Assembly: GCA_029255685.2 (NCBI GenBank)
Contig: CM055317.2
Coordinates: 17,811,501 to 17,875,500 of the forward strand
Source: Silene conica
Taxonomy: Eukaryota; Streptophyta; Magnoliopsida; Caryophyllales; Caryophyllaceae
Direction: 5' to 3'
DNA: 64,000 nt
Positions 12,501 to 21,700 of the stretch are shown piece after piece. The number at the start of each line of letters is the position of its first letter. The first letter of the stretch is position 1. The position numbers were made by a program, and so were the translations under genes. The notes beneath the pieces were generated by a model. It had not been told where the DNA came from. It did no database searches and worked only from the letters and a program-made list of their open reading frames with translations.

Positions 12501-13758
12501 GTCCCTCAAACAACTTGACATCAATAATGCTTTTTTACAAGGTACACTTTCTGAAACTGTTTATATGTCTCAACCTTCGGGTTTTCTTGATAATTCGCAT
12601 CCTAATTATATTTGTAAATTAACAAAGGCCATATACGGTCTTAAACAAGCTCCTCGAGCTTGGTATAATGAGTTAACTTCATACCTTCTCTCGTTTGGCT
12701 TTGTTCAATCCATTTCAGACCCCTCTCTTTTCTTATACAACAAATCCTCCTGTATTATTTATCTTCTAGTTTACGTCGACGATATTATCGTCACTGGCCC
12801 ACCTTCACCGACTCTCACTAATTTCTTTACAGCTTTCTCCACTCGTTTCTCCTTGAAGGACTTGGGATTTCCATCATATTTTTTAGGTATTGAAGTCACA
12901 CCCACTCCCACCGGCCTATCGCTAACCCAAACCAAATACACCCATGACCTACTCCAACGAGCCCACATGCTAGACTGTAAACCCACCACCACACCAATGT
13001 CATCTTACCCACCCCTCACCCGCACTGGAGGACAACCGATCTCCAATCACTCCGCCTACAGAACCATAGTCGGGAGTCTCCTCTATCTTTCCCTCACCCG
13101 TCCCGACATCGCTTATAGCGTTAACCGTTTAGCCCAATTTCTTCACAACCCGCATGATGACCACTGGCTTGCCTTAAAACGACTGCTTCGTTATCTAAAA
13201 GGTACACTCCATATGGGTATTCTCTTACACAGCGCCAACCCCATGACTCTACATTCATTTTGTGATGCCGATTGGGCTGGTGACAGAGAGGATTGTGTTT
13301 CCACAACTGGCTACATCATTTATCTAGGACGAAATCCGATTTCTTGGTCTTCTAAGAAACAACATTCGCTAGCTCTTTCAACTACTGAAGCGGAGTTTCG
13401 TGCCGTGGCTGACACTACATTAGAACTACTATGGATCCGTGCTTTACTTACTGAATTAAATTACGCCATTCATTCGCCACCTACTGTTTTTTGTGATAAC
13501 CTTGGAGCAACACAATACGCATCTAATCCGGTTTTTCACTCAAGAATGAAACATGTAGCCTTAGCTTTCCACTTCGTCCGTGACCAGGTTAATAAAGGTC
13601 ATCTACGTGTACAACATATTGCCTCTAATGATCAATTAGGTGATATTCTCACCAAACCTCTGCCTCGACAAAGTTTTCTGTCCATACTCAATCGACTCGG
13701 TCTTTTTGACAGAAAGGCGGATGTACAGAAGCATATTGAAGATATTCCCGCTCCATAA
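9550..13758 (+). CDS. Copia gag-pol polyprotein, intact
   Basis: 1402 residues in one frame, the full length expected of a compact copia. Gag is at residues 1-300 with a CCHC knuckle at 277-290 (CQWCHTTGHYLALC). The aspartic protease has D338-S-G in DWIIDSGATHH. The integrase shows the HHCC region (WHHRLGH from W466; HCNACL) and catalytic D529, D591 and E625. RT carries YVDD at 1075-1078. RNase H carries D1239 (FCDADW) and E1280/E1282 (STTEAEFRA). The start ATG lies 60 bp after the PBS region. The stop TAA (13756-13758) is inside the 3' LTR, so the last seven or so residues are LTR-encoded. All catalytic residues that can be checked are present. The product would assemble particles, copy its RNA and integrate. 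Confidence 0.96.
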   Translation: MTGSSSILQNAIEPSTPLIAVSLNTVTQLTPSTYRSWSREIEDLLFGYDLYKYLDGSHPCPPATKEDANKAEIPNPAYSTWRRQDRLLSGALRGTISSTITPLLLNSQTSQDIWNLLRNTYANPSRGHILQIKDRLQSITKGALSATDYMQQIRTCIDELAHMGKCMDDEDVIAKVLSGLDYSIYHTLIEAVKHRDTTISFDALHERLLQFDMSLKNNPQNSLSLSTPASALLTYQRSNRYPARTQTRGILPTPESLLSTPSPPSTDLPPSHFKGKCQWCHTTGHYLALCPSFKALHPQTNVPPRTSVPRTNTPKQPSPKVNTAALTSPNIPDDWIIDSGATHHITNDLATLGLHTPYDGNDELLLGDGSALHIANIGSFSIPFSTFSLKFQNVLHAPSISKNIFSVSQFCRDNNAHANFTSSSCVLQDQQTGQVLIRGHIHDGLYEWRAPSQPRLHLTRAPSSPWHHRLGHPSHSVLSTINSVSCLNILPSSISTSHCNACLINKSHKLAFSQSTLTSSRPLELVFSDVWSSPVPSLDNFKYYVIFVDHYTRYSWLYPLKQKSDTFAVFTRFRALVEKFFDKPILKLFSDNGGEYIKLTPSITSQGITHLTSPPHTPEHNGIAERRHRHIVETGLSLLTHASLPLTFWSYAFVTAVYLINRMPTPILNHLSPYFKLLGQNPNYNKLKSFGCLCYPWLRPYNRHKLDPKSKQCIFVGYSSTQSAFHCLDPLTNRVYTSRHVHFVETVYPYPTLTTESSSSASYTPTQWCSFSIPILPPPANPTLSEPAPTSPPPSPRPSSSNSTDFSSETASPPPLSPTASPAASSATSATSAAPPSPDPDPSPLVQTPAPSRATTRLMNNIRVPNPKYANTVSLHSSSLLPITLRAALIDPKWKSAMDDEYNALINNNTWTLIPPDPSYNVIGSKWVFRIKYNPDNTINKYKARLVAKGFHQRPGIDFSETFSPVVKPVTVRLILSLALARGWSLKQLDINNAFLQGTLSETVYMSQPSGFLDNSHPNYICKLTKAIYGLKQAPRAWYNELTSYLLSFGFVQSISDPSLFLYNKSSCIIYLLVYVDDIIVTGPPSPTLTNFFTAFSTRFSLKDLGFPSYFLGIEVTPTPTGLSLTQTKYTHDLLQRAHMLDCKPTTTPMSSYPPLTRTGGQPISNHSAYRTIVGSLLYLSLTRPDIAYSVNRLAQFLHNPHDDHWLALKRLLRYLKGTLHMGILLHSANPMTLHSFCDADWAGDREDCVSTTGYIIYLGRNPISWSSKKQHSLALSTTEAEFRAVADTTLELLWIRALLTELNYAIHSPPTVFCDNLGATQYASNPVFHSRMKHVALAFHFVRDQVNKGHLRVQHIASNDQLGDILTKPLPRQSFLSILNRLGLFDRKADVQKHIEDIPAP

Positions 13759-13945
13759 TATTCTGAGAATATTATGTTTATATTTTCTGTATTTTATGTA
13801 ATCTTTGCTTACTGTTTTTAGCTAGGATTTTATTCTGTTTCTAGTTTTTAGAGTATTTGTTTCCTACTGCAACTCTACTCTCTTGTATATTTATACTTAG
13901 TTTCATATCTATAATCATTAAGCTTTTAATCATATCAATTCTATA
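13734..13945 (+). repeat. 3' LTR of intact copia
   Basis: 212 bp matching the 5' LTR. The polyprotein frame runs 22 bases into it and stops at TAA 13756-13758. It is followed by target copy TGTAA. Confidence 0.93.
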
Positions 13946-13950
13946 TGTAA

Positions 13951-15160
13951 GTCATGTACACACGCGTTTAACAAACTCCAACCTATTCATCCCTGTACCA
14001 AACCCAACCAAGTTCATTCCCCCTTTCACTATTCTTGACTTACACTGCCACATTACCCAACCAACCAGCTGCCTAGAATTGGGACACATTTTAAGGTGTC
14101 ACCCAATTGTTTTAGGGCACCCCCTTCTTCCACCAGCCTATCTCATTGGTTATTTCGTGTGACTTCTACAGTTGGTGTACTATGATATTGGTGCCATTTT
14201 ATCTGTTTTTTTTAATGACTTTCGGGAAAAAGATCCCACATTTTGGTGCTTATCTGCATGTACTAGGGATTACTTCGTACTATTTTATTGACTAGGTCAC
14301 AAAATTGTAACTAAACGTACTGTTCAATTCAAGTACTACACTATGTATTATTAGCAAAATAAGAAAACGCCATTTGATGATATGTGAAACTAGTACTCGT
14401 ATTTGTAATAATGATACGTGAAACTAGTATTCGTATTTGTATTACAAAAGTATTTTTATTAATATATGATACTTCGTATTGTAGACCTAGTGATTATATA
14501 TGGTGGGTATATCAAAATTCAGTATTGATATCGTAGCCATCATTAAACGTGGGTATATATGAAAATACTGAAATTGGTTTGGTACACATCCTATCACTTT
14601 TTAAGCATTTATCACCAAATACATAGTTGTTATTTTTTTTAGTTAAAAATTGTGCCGTAATTGATGTCGTGTAAAAAATGTGTACGACATATAGTATAAC
14701 ACTATAACCTTAGGTATATGACCTATATTTCACTTAGTTATATTAATAGATAAATTAGAAACTTGTAAAGGAGATAATATTCATTTTCTTTTTTTCTTAT
14801 ATAAACAAAGTAGCCATAAAAATAATTTAAATAATAATTTAATTTAAACCAAGTTATAAGTAATTAAATATAACCTCTTCAAGTCCATTCAACTCCACAC
14901 AATATGATCATATTTTGTACACTATTTACAAGTGAACATTATAGGCTTATAGCTAGTTAATTTTTGGGGCTTGCCCCTCATTTGTACAAAAAAAACAAGT
15001 GAACATTCAGTTTCAATTTTCTTTTAATATTTAAGAAGAAATATTTATATATTCATGTAGATCTTATTTGATTCGTCTTTACAAGTACATTGAAAATATA
15101 TAATTTTTAATTTTCGTAAATACGTAGTTAAAGATATTTAACACGTAAAAGATTATGCAG
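13951..15160. other. AT-rich spacer upstream of the host gene
   Basis: No coding region is recognised. A short direct repeat GTGAAACTAGTA occurs at about 14384 and 14418. Simple AT-rich DNA makes up the rest. It may hold distal regulatory sequence of the gene at 15862, but nothing specific is seen. Confidence 0.45.
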
Positions 15161-15352
15161 TAAGTCTTGCTTGTGACGGGCCACCATTTGTGACGGATAT
15201 TTTGTAAGATAAAATGGATACAAAATGAGTTAGTGGAGAAAGGGGAACCACATGAATAGTGTCAGAGAGAGAAAGTGGGTATTTTGTGAGAGAAAACGGT
15301 ATCCGTCACAAACTTGTGACTGATACACCGCCGTCACAAATGAAAATTTATG
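15161..15352. mobile_element. Small inverted-repeat MITE (TTGTGACGG family)
   Basis: The left side has CTTGTGACGGG and TTTGTGACGGATA; the right side has TATCCGTCACAAAC and CCGTCACAAATG in inverted order, spanning about 190 bp. The same TGTGACGG/CCGTCACA vocabulary recurs at 33661-33851 and in the larger element at 24642-25314. No exact target duplication was found, so the edges are approximate. Confidence 0.6.
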
Positions 15353-15410
15353 AAGATTATGATGACAATTGACAAATATAAAAAAGCAAATGCAGAATGT
15401 GAAGTTAAAT

Positions 15411-15582
15411 GGAAGGGTCGGAAGCCATCAAATAAAATTAAATGAGTAAAAGGATAAAAAAAAAAGTGGATATAAAATTGAAAGGTAATAATAGTTGGAA
15501 GGGTCGGAAGCCATCAAATAAAATTAAATGAGTAAAAGGATAAAAAAAAAAGTGGATATAAAATTGAAAGGTAATAATAGTT
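15411..15582. repeat. Perfect 86-bp tandem duplication in the host gene promoter
   Basis: Units 15411-15496 and 15497-15582 both start GGAAGGGTCGGAAGCC and read the same throughout. Each carries an A-tract and a TATATAAAA-like box. The duplication ends about 280 bp before the chosen ATG. Confidence 0.93.
15557..15563 (+). promoter_or_regulatory. Candidate TATA box (duplicated)
   Basis: TATAAAA at 15557-15563, with a second copy at 15471-15477 created by the 86-bp duplication. The distance to the ATG at 15862 would allow a leader of roughly 270 bases, which is CT-rich from 15700. Position-based inference only. Confidence 0.35.
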
Positions 15583-15861
15583 GGATCCTGTGGACTGAAG
15601 AAGGAAGGTGATTTGTTAGAGCAGAGGTAATAATCCTGATAAAAGACTTAGAAAACCCACATGTCCTTATTCTTTAAGACTCCAACACGTACCCTATCAC
15701 ATTACTCCCCCAAATGTCACTCCCTCCTTTCTCCTTCCTTCATGTTGCCCTTCTTCTATTCGCCTTTCCCTTCCTTTATATTCTACATCCCCTCCTCTCC
15801 CTTCACTGCTACATTTACACCCTCCATACTTACTTACCTAATTAATCAAACAAACAAAAAC

Positions 15862-16938
15862 ATGATTCAGGCGTTAAACATACCATACTCATCCAAAAGA
15901 GATGAGATAATGTCAAGGTATAGGCCCATTGCTCCTAAACCTGAGCTTTCTAATACTAATAATGGTGGCATTGATCAGGCTCAATTGGTTCCGGAGAAAT
16001 TCCGTCAGTCGCCTTACTTGCGGGACATCTGGTCACACCTCCAGGCCCGTCCTACCAGGACCCGCAAGCGTGGCCGCACTGCCGGGATTTCTCCGACTGC
16101 GGCCGCTGCCATGCTAAGGAATCAACAACATCATCATCTGCATCAACAACAACAACAGAAGATGTTGGGTTTTATGGGGTTGCCTTCACATGCAAGTAAC
16201 CTAACATTCCATGCATGTGGAATTTATGGTGGTGATCAACATGCAAATTATAATGTGGGTGCTAATTTAGGTAAGAATAATATTAATGACACTATAATTG
16301 AGTTACCTTTACTTTCTAGTACTCCTTTGTTGAGTGGAGATCTAAAAGGGAAATCTATAGATTTGAACACAATTGATGAAGTTAATGGTTTTGAAGCAAA
16401 AGATTATTTGTCATTAAAGCTTCAAATTCCGACCACAACAACTAGTAATACTACCAGTAATGTCATATCTCCAAGGCCGGTCCGGCCGGTCGGATCGATT
16501 ATCAGTATAGTGGGCCCCATTGGTGAGGACCCGGAGGCGGGTCCAATTGGGAAAAAGACCGCGGAGAAGGTTGAGGAGGAGGTCGAGAAAGAGACGTTGC
16601 CCGCGGTCATATCTGACCGAGGCAACAAGGTGAGAATGGTGAATTCGGCTTATAAGGAGCTAATTGGGCAACCCAAGTGCCCGTGGCTGGATTCCGTGGT
16701 TAGCTCGCGGTCGGGAAGCAGGATAAGTGGAGAAGTAATGATCCGTTTTGGACCAGGAAAACCGATTCCTGGCTCAGGATTTAGTTGTTGGGTGAGGATA
16801 GAGTGGGAGAGTGAAGGGGAGAAGAAGTATGTGAACACGTTTACTGAGGTGGTGAGAGTGGCTTGTGAATCTAAGGATTATGTGTACTATTGGAGGTTTC
16901 ATACAAGGGAAATTTCTCCCTTAGGTTCAACCATCTAA
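15862..16938 (+). CDS. Uncharacterised plant nuclear protein, DUF7950-like
   Basis: 358 residues from the ATG at 15862 (context AAAAACATGA). The frame is open back to 15661, but the 67 extra codons are a CT-rich leader coding low-complexity Ser/Pro/Phe, so I treat them as 5' UTR. Visible features: MSRYRPIAPKP near 17-27; a basic stretch TRTRKRGR (65-72) that could be a nuclear signal; His/Gln runs (90-99); IDLN; and LSLKL (183-187), an LxLxL EAR-type repression motif. A conserved C-terminal domain runs from about 254 to 350, with WVRIEW and YYWRFHTREISP. The layout matches a plant-specific family I know as DUF7950, of unknown biochemical role. A transcription-related nuclear function is inference. 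No intron is needed. This is the only convincing host gene in the window. Confidence 0.85.
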   Translation: MIQALNIPYSSKRDEIMSRYRPIAPKPELSNTNNGGIDQAQLVPEKFRQSPYLRDIWSHLQARPTRTRKRGRTAGISPTAAAAMLRNQQHHHLHQQQQQKMLGFMGLPSHASNLTFHACGIYGGDQHANYNVGANLGKNNINDTIIELPLLSSTPLLSGDLKGKSIDLNTIDEVNGFEAKDYLSLKLQIPTTTTSNTTSNVISPRPVRPVGSIISIVGPIGEDPEAGPIGKKTAEKVEEEVEKETLPAVISDRGNKVRMVNSAYKELIGQPKCPWLDSVVSSRSGSRISGEVMIRFGPGKPIPGSGFSCWVRIEWESEGEKKYVNTFTEVVRVACESKDYVYYWRFHTREISPLGSTI

Positions 16939-17798
16939 AAGTCTAAAAGATGCAATGTTACTCTTAGATCTTTAATAGATGAACACACGTTGTAACTCTT
17001 GAATCTTTAATAGTAGAAGAGCATCGGTAGATTTGTGTGTATATTAGGGTAGTATGTTCTGGGATGTAAAGTATGTGTTAGATGTAAATGTATGTGTTCT
17101 TTATATTATATGCATAATATAGAAATAGATTCACTAAAATAGTAGAATAAGTACTCTATATATTACTGTATGTTTGCAATATGCTAGTCCCATACTTTAT
17201 ACGAGTATGTTTTTTCTATACTTTATACTGTTATTAGTATACTGTTATCACGCTAGTAGGTATAGCGAAGGAACTATAAAGAATTGAAAAAAATAGTAAA
17301 GATCTTATCTAAGACGGAAGGTTGTGGCGTGACAAGCGTCACTGTCCTAAAGTTGATTTATGCCCCGTCTACTACACACGGCCTCAAATGGCACTCAACC
17401 CCAGGATTACACAATCGTTGTTTCTCTGGTGTAGGCGGAGAAACAGATGAACAAAGCCAAGTTCGTTGCCAAAGAACCTTTAGGAATTATTTAGTAGACA
17501 GAAAATATAAGTAGGTGAGAAAGATTGCAGAGAAGAGAAAGTGATGAGACGAGTTCCGTTTTGTAACTGATATGAGAGGGTTTATATAGCAGTGAGGCTT
17601 TGTGAGATTCATAGTACGTAGCATTTATGGCGGGATGATTTCCGTGCACATTCAGTCTTGAGAAAACAAGATGACTGACCAATTCAGTGTGTAAGCATTT
17701 AACACGACTGATTGCACAAACAATGAAAACGGAATTAAATGCTGCAAACAAAAGCTTCTTTTGAAACAATAATTCCAACATATACGAGTATGTTCTAA
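16939..17798. other. 3' flank of the host gene and AT-rich spacer
   Basis: The first ~200 bp after the stop is AT-rich and probably includes the 3' UTR; no single poly(A) signal stands out. A GC-richer stretch at 17320-17480 has short open frames on both strands, but none resembles a known protein. Confidence 0.45.
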
Positions 17799-18138
17799 TT
17801 AATGACGGAGCTAGGAGAGGGTTAGTAAGGAGATCGCTCAAATAAAAGTATATAAAAAACAAACTTTTTAATGCGTTGAAGTTTTTCTTGCTCACTAAAG
17901 TTCAATTTTCGACTTCTACCATTATACATGATGGATTAAGTAGCATTAATGACGGAGCTAGGAGAGGGTTAGTAAGGAGATCACTCAAATAAAAGTATAT
18001 AAAAAACAAACTTTTTAATGCGTTAAAGTTTTTCTTGCTCACTAAAGTTCAATTTTCGACTTCTACCATTATACATGATGGATTAAGTAGAATAAAATAT
18101 TTCATTATACATGATGGATTAAGTAGAATAAAATATTT
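17799..18138. repeat. Two-copy 147-bp tandem duplication plus a 36-bp sub-duplication
   Basis: Units 17799-17945 and 17946-18092 both contain AATGACGGAGCTAGGAGAGG and differ at only a few positions (GATCGCTC/GATCACTC, GCGTTGAAG/GCGTTAAAG). The tail CATTATACATGATGGATTA of the second unit repeats again with 36-bp spacing (18067 and 18103). Confidence 0.9.
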
Positions 18139-18574
18139 TAAATCATGATATAGTATACTTTCTTTATTCAAATCTACTCTACCACTTTTAATTTTACCTA
18201 CTACTCACAAGTAAGCATTCAATTTCGATTTCCGCTCAATGCATAAGTTAAAATATATTCATATGAGATTTTGTTTGATTCGTCTTTACGAGAACATTAA
18301 AAATATCTAATTTTTATAATTTTCGCAAATAGGTAGTTAACGATATTTATCGCGTAAAACCCGTGTTGGCAAATGTGGAAAGTAAAGTGGTAGAGTGAAT
18401 TTGAATGGAGGGGAGTGTGGTATTGGCATATTGCAGTGAGCTAGAAAGGGGTAAAGTAAATTATAAGGACTTCAAATTTGGATAAACCTAAATATAAGGA
18501 CCTTAGTAATTATTATGGAGCTTTAAGGACCCCGGCCAAATCCTTATTTCTGTCAAAATTAACGGAGGTTGAAA
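18139..18574. other. AT-rich spacer
   Basis: Nothing recognisable. The phrase GTTTGATTCGTCTTTACRAG (18272) resembles 15067, so an old shared repeat is possible. It ends at the copia insertion site. Confidence 0.4.
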
Positions 18575-18583
18575 CTTGCTAAT

Positions 18584-18767
18584 TGTAAAATCTATAGATT
18601 GTAAACTGATATTGTATTATGAAAAATGATCATTCAAAAGTAATTACATCAATCTAAGGTGTTGTGCTTATATACACAACTATGATAACAAACTATAACT
18701 GATTTCTAACAACCTTGAGTTAGTTATAGATAACTATAGTCAGTTATGATTACTAACTAATATTACA
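18584..18767 (-). repeat. 3' LTR of minus-strand copia
   Basis: 184 bp; on the minus strand it starts TGTAATATTAG and ends GATTTTACA. A TATA-like GTGTATATAAGCAC (minus) is at about 18665-18678. Confidence 0.9.
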
Positions 18768-18784
18768 TATCCAATAGCCCCTCC

Positions 18785-21700
18785 TCAAGCTTGAGGTTGA
18801 GTGAACACTAGACCAAGCTTGGCGGATAGAAACTTATGCTGATCTGCACCTAAAGCCTTTGTCATCACATCTGCAAGCTGCAATCCAGAACGAATATGTT
18901 GAGTGTGCAGAAACCCAGCTTCTTGTTTTTCTCTGACATAATGGCAGTCGATATTGAGGTGTTTTGTCCTCTCATGAAAGACTGGATTCTTAGTAAGATG
19001 CTCGGCAGCTTTGTTGTCACAAAGCAAAGGGATTGGCTTAGGGATAGTCACTTTCAGATCTTGTAGAATGCTATCTAACCAGACCATCTCTGATGTTGTA
19101 TAGGATAAGCTCCTATATTCTGATTCAGCAGAACTCTTGCTGACTGTACACTGTTTCTTTGTTTTCCATGAAATCAAAGATTTTCCTAAGAAAATGCAGT
19201 ACCCACTCAGTGATTTGCAAGTAAAAGGGCATTGCCCCCAATCAGCATCACTGTAGGCTGTCAGAGTTAGTGTAGAAGAAGCAGGATAAAAAAGACCAGT
19301 GTTGACAGTGCCTCGCAGGTATTTGAGTACATGTGTGGCTGCTTGCATATGAGGAACACGAGGTTGACTGATGAACTGGCTCAAATGTTGTACAGAATAC
19401 GAGATATCAGGTCTGGAAGAATTTAAATATAGCAGTCTGCCAACCAAACGTCTGTACTGTTCTGGCTCTTGTAGAAGGTCTCCTTGATCAATTGATAACT
19501 TGAGACCCCTGGGCATAGGAAATGCAGATGGTGTGCAGTTCTCCATGTTCATATCCTTAAGTATATCTAGGATATACTTCCGTTGATGGAGCATGATGCC
19601 TTTCTCATTGCGGGATACTTCTAAACTCAAAAAATATCTCATAAACCCTAAATCTTTAATGGAGAATGCTGAATCAAGGCCCTTTTTAACATTTGTAATA
19701 GTTGATTCATCATTGCCTGTAAGCAATACATCATCTACATACACAAGCGCCACTGTAAACATTGAATTATCAGGAGATGATTTTGTAAACAAGGAATAGT
19801 CTTGTTTGGACTGTTGAAACCCAACACTTATTAAGAACTTTGTTAACTCTTTATTCCATTGTCTCGAGGCCTGCTTAAGGCCATATAATGACCTTTTGAG
19901 CTTGCAAACATGACCATTAGGGACTGAATATCCTTCTGGTGGTTTCATATAAACCTCCTCATCCAAGAACCCATGTAGAAAAGCGTTATTGATGTCCAAC
20001 TGATGAAATTTCCACCCTTTTGCAGCAGCTACTGCCAATAGGGTTCTGACAGTGATAAACTTTGCCACGAGAGAAAAGGTGTCCTTATAATCCCTATCTT
20101 TGATTTGGTTGTATCCTTTGGCAACTAACCGTGCCTTGAACCTCTCTATTTCTCCATTAGCTTTATACTTAATTTTGAAAACCCACTTGGAACCAATTGG
20201 GTGTTGTCCATCTGGCAGAGCAACCAATTCCCAAGTTTGATTGTCTTCTAAAGCTTTTATTTCCTTATTCATGGCCTCAAGCCATCTTTGATCATTTTTG
20301 GCTTGATTGTAGGTGTAGGGTTCCTTTTCCTGTAACACAGAGTTTAAAGAGGCTACATACTGTGATGAGAAATCCTGCAGACTGCTTAAAACAGCAACAT
20401 GAAGAGAAGTGGATGCAGACTGGTCTGTTTCAGTGGCAACATTTGTCTGTTGAGCAGAATGCTGGCCAGGAAGTTTCACAGAACAGTGGTATGGTTTCAA
20501 CCTAGTTGAGACCTGTTTATCCCTGATAGATCTTCTTACTGTTTGATGAGGAGCAGCATTAGTGAGACTGTCAGTAGCAGATGAATTGTCCACAGTATCT
20601 TGCAGAGGTGATTGTTCAGATGGATTATCCACAGTATCTTGCAGAGGTGATTGTTGAGTAACCAATGTATTAATATTTGGAGTATTAGTTGTTGTGAGAA
20701 TACTAATATCAGATTGTTGTAACAAGCCATCATCATTGATAGACATGTCCATTGTATTATCTGTACTATTATTTGGTACAATCAAAGTAGATGAGGCTGG
20801 ATTAACAAATTTGTCTGGTTCTGAAAATGTACTAAGTTTGTGTTGTTCTTGAAAAGGAAAAGTATTTTCTTGAAATACAACATCTCTACTAACAAACACT
20901 TTGTGTGTTAGTAGATCATATAACCTGTATCCTTTTTGTTGATGAGGATAACCAATAAATATGCACTTTCGTGCCCGATGACCAAACTTATCATGAAATG
21001 TTCGAGGCATTGTAGAATAACACAAGGAACCAAGAACCTTGAGATGATCATATGTGGGTTCTTTGTGAAACAATAGACTAAAAGGTGTTTTCCATCCAAT
21101 TAGTGGTGTAGGCATAAGATTAATCAAATAAGTGGCAGTCAAAAGACAGTCACCCCAGAACTTAATAGGTAAAAAAGCATGAAACCTAAGAGCCCTAGCA
21201 GTCTCAAGTAAATGACGATGCTTTCTTTCTACCCTACCGTTCTGTTGAGGCCTTCCTACTATACTGGTTTGGTGCACAAGCCCTTTAGATCTAAACAAAC
21301 CACCACAGATTTGTTGTAAAAATTCAGTACCATTATCTGTCCTAATAGACTTAAGTTTAGCATCAAACTGAGTCTCAACATAACAAAAGAAATCTTTGAT
21401 TAAACCTGCAACCTGATCTTTGGTTTGAAAAAGAATTGTCCAGGTATTTCTCGAGAAATCATCAAGAATAGTAAGAAAATACTTTGCACCAGACAAAGAA
21501 GGGACTTTATAGGGACCCCATACATCCATATGAAGTAATTCAAACAAACAGGAAGCTCTAGAACTACTAATAGGAAAAGGTAATAAGTGATGTTTAGACA
21601 TAACACAGGTTTCACAATGAAATTTAGTTTTATTAGATGCAGAGGAACCAGTTACATGCTTGAGCCTTTCTGTCGACAAATGACCTAACCTATTGTGTGC

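Larger units (their letters stand above)
9279..13945 (+). mobile_element. Complete, recent Ty1/copia retrotransposon
   Basis: A 4667-bp element flanked by the 5-bp target duplication TGTAA (9274-9278, 13946-13950). It has two 212-bp LTRs (9279-9490, 13734-13945) that look identical base for base. A PBS-like TGGTATCTGAGC directly follows the 5' LTR. One uninterrupted 1402-codon polyprotein fills the interior, with gag, protease, integrase, RT and RNase H in copia order. The LTR termini are TA...TA rather than the usual TG...CA. Identical LTRs and an open frame imply a recent insertion. The short LTRs and compact size resemble the Ale/Retrofit-type copia group (inference). Confidence 0.95.

Noticed and set aside
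15661..15861. N-terminal extension of the host protein from the upstream ATG
   Set aside because: CT-rich leader-like DNA giving low-complexity residues; the MIQAL start has better context and sits just before the conserved MSRYRP block.
17284..17514. 76-codon frame downstream of the host gene
   Set aside because: No known motif, no upstream signals, and equally long frames occur on the other strand.
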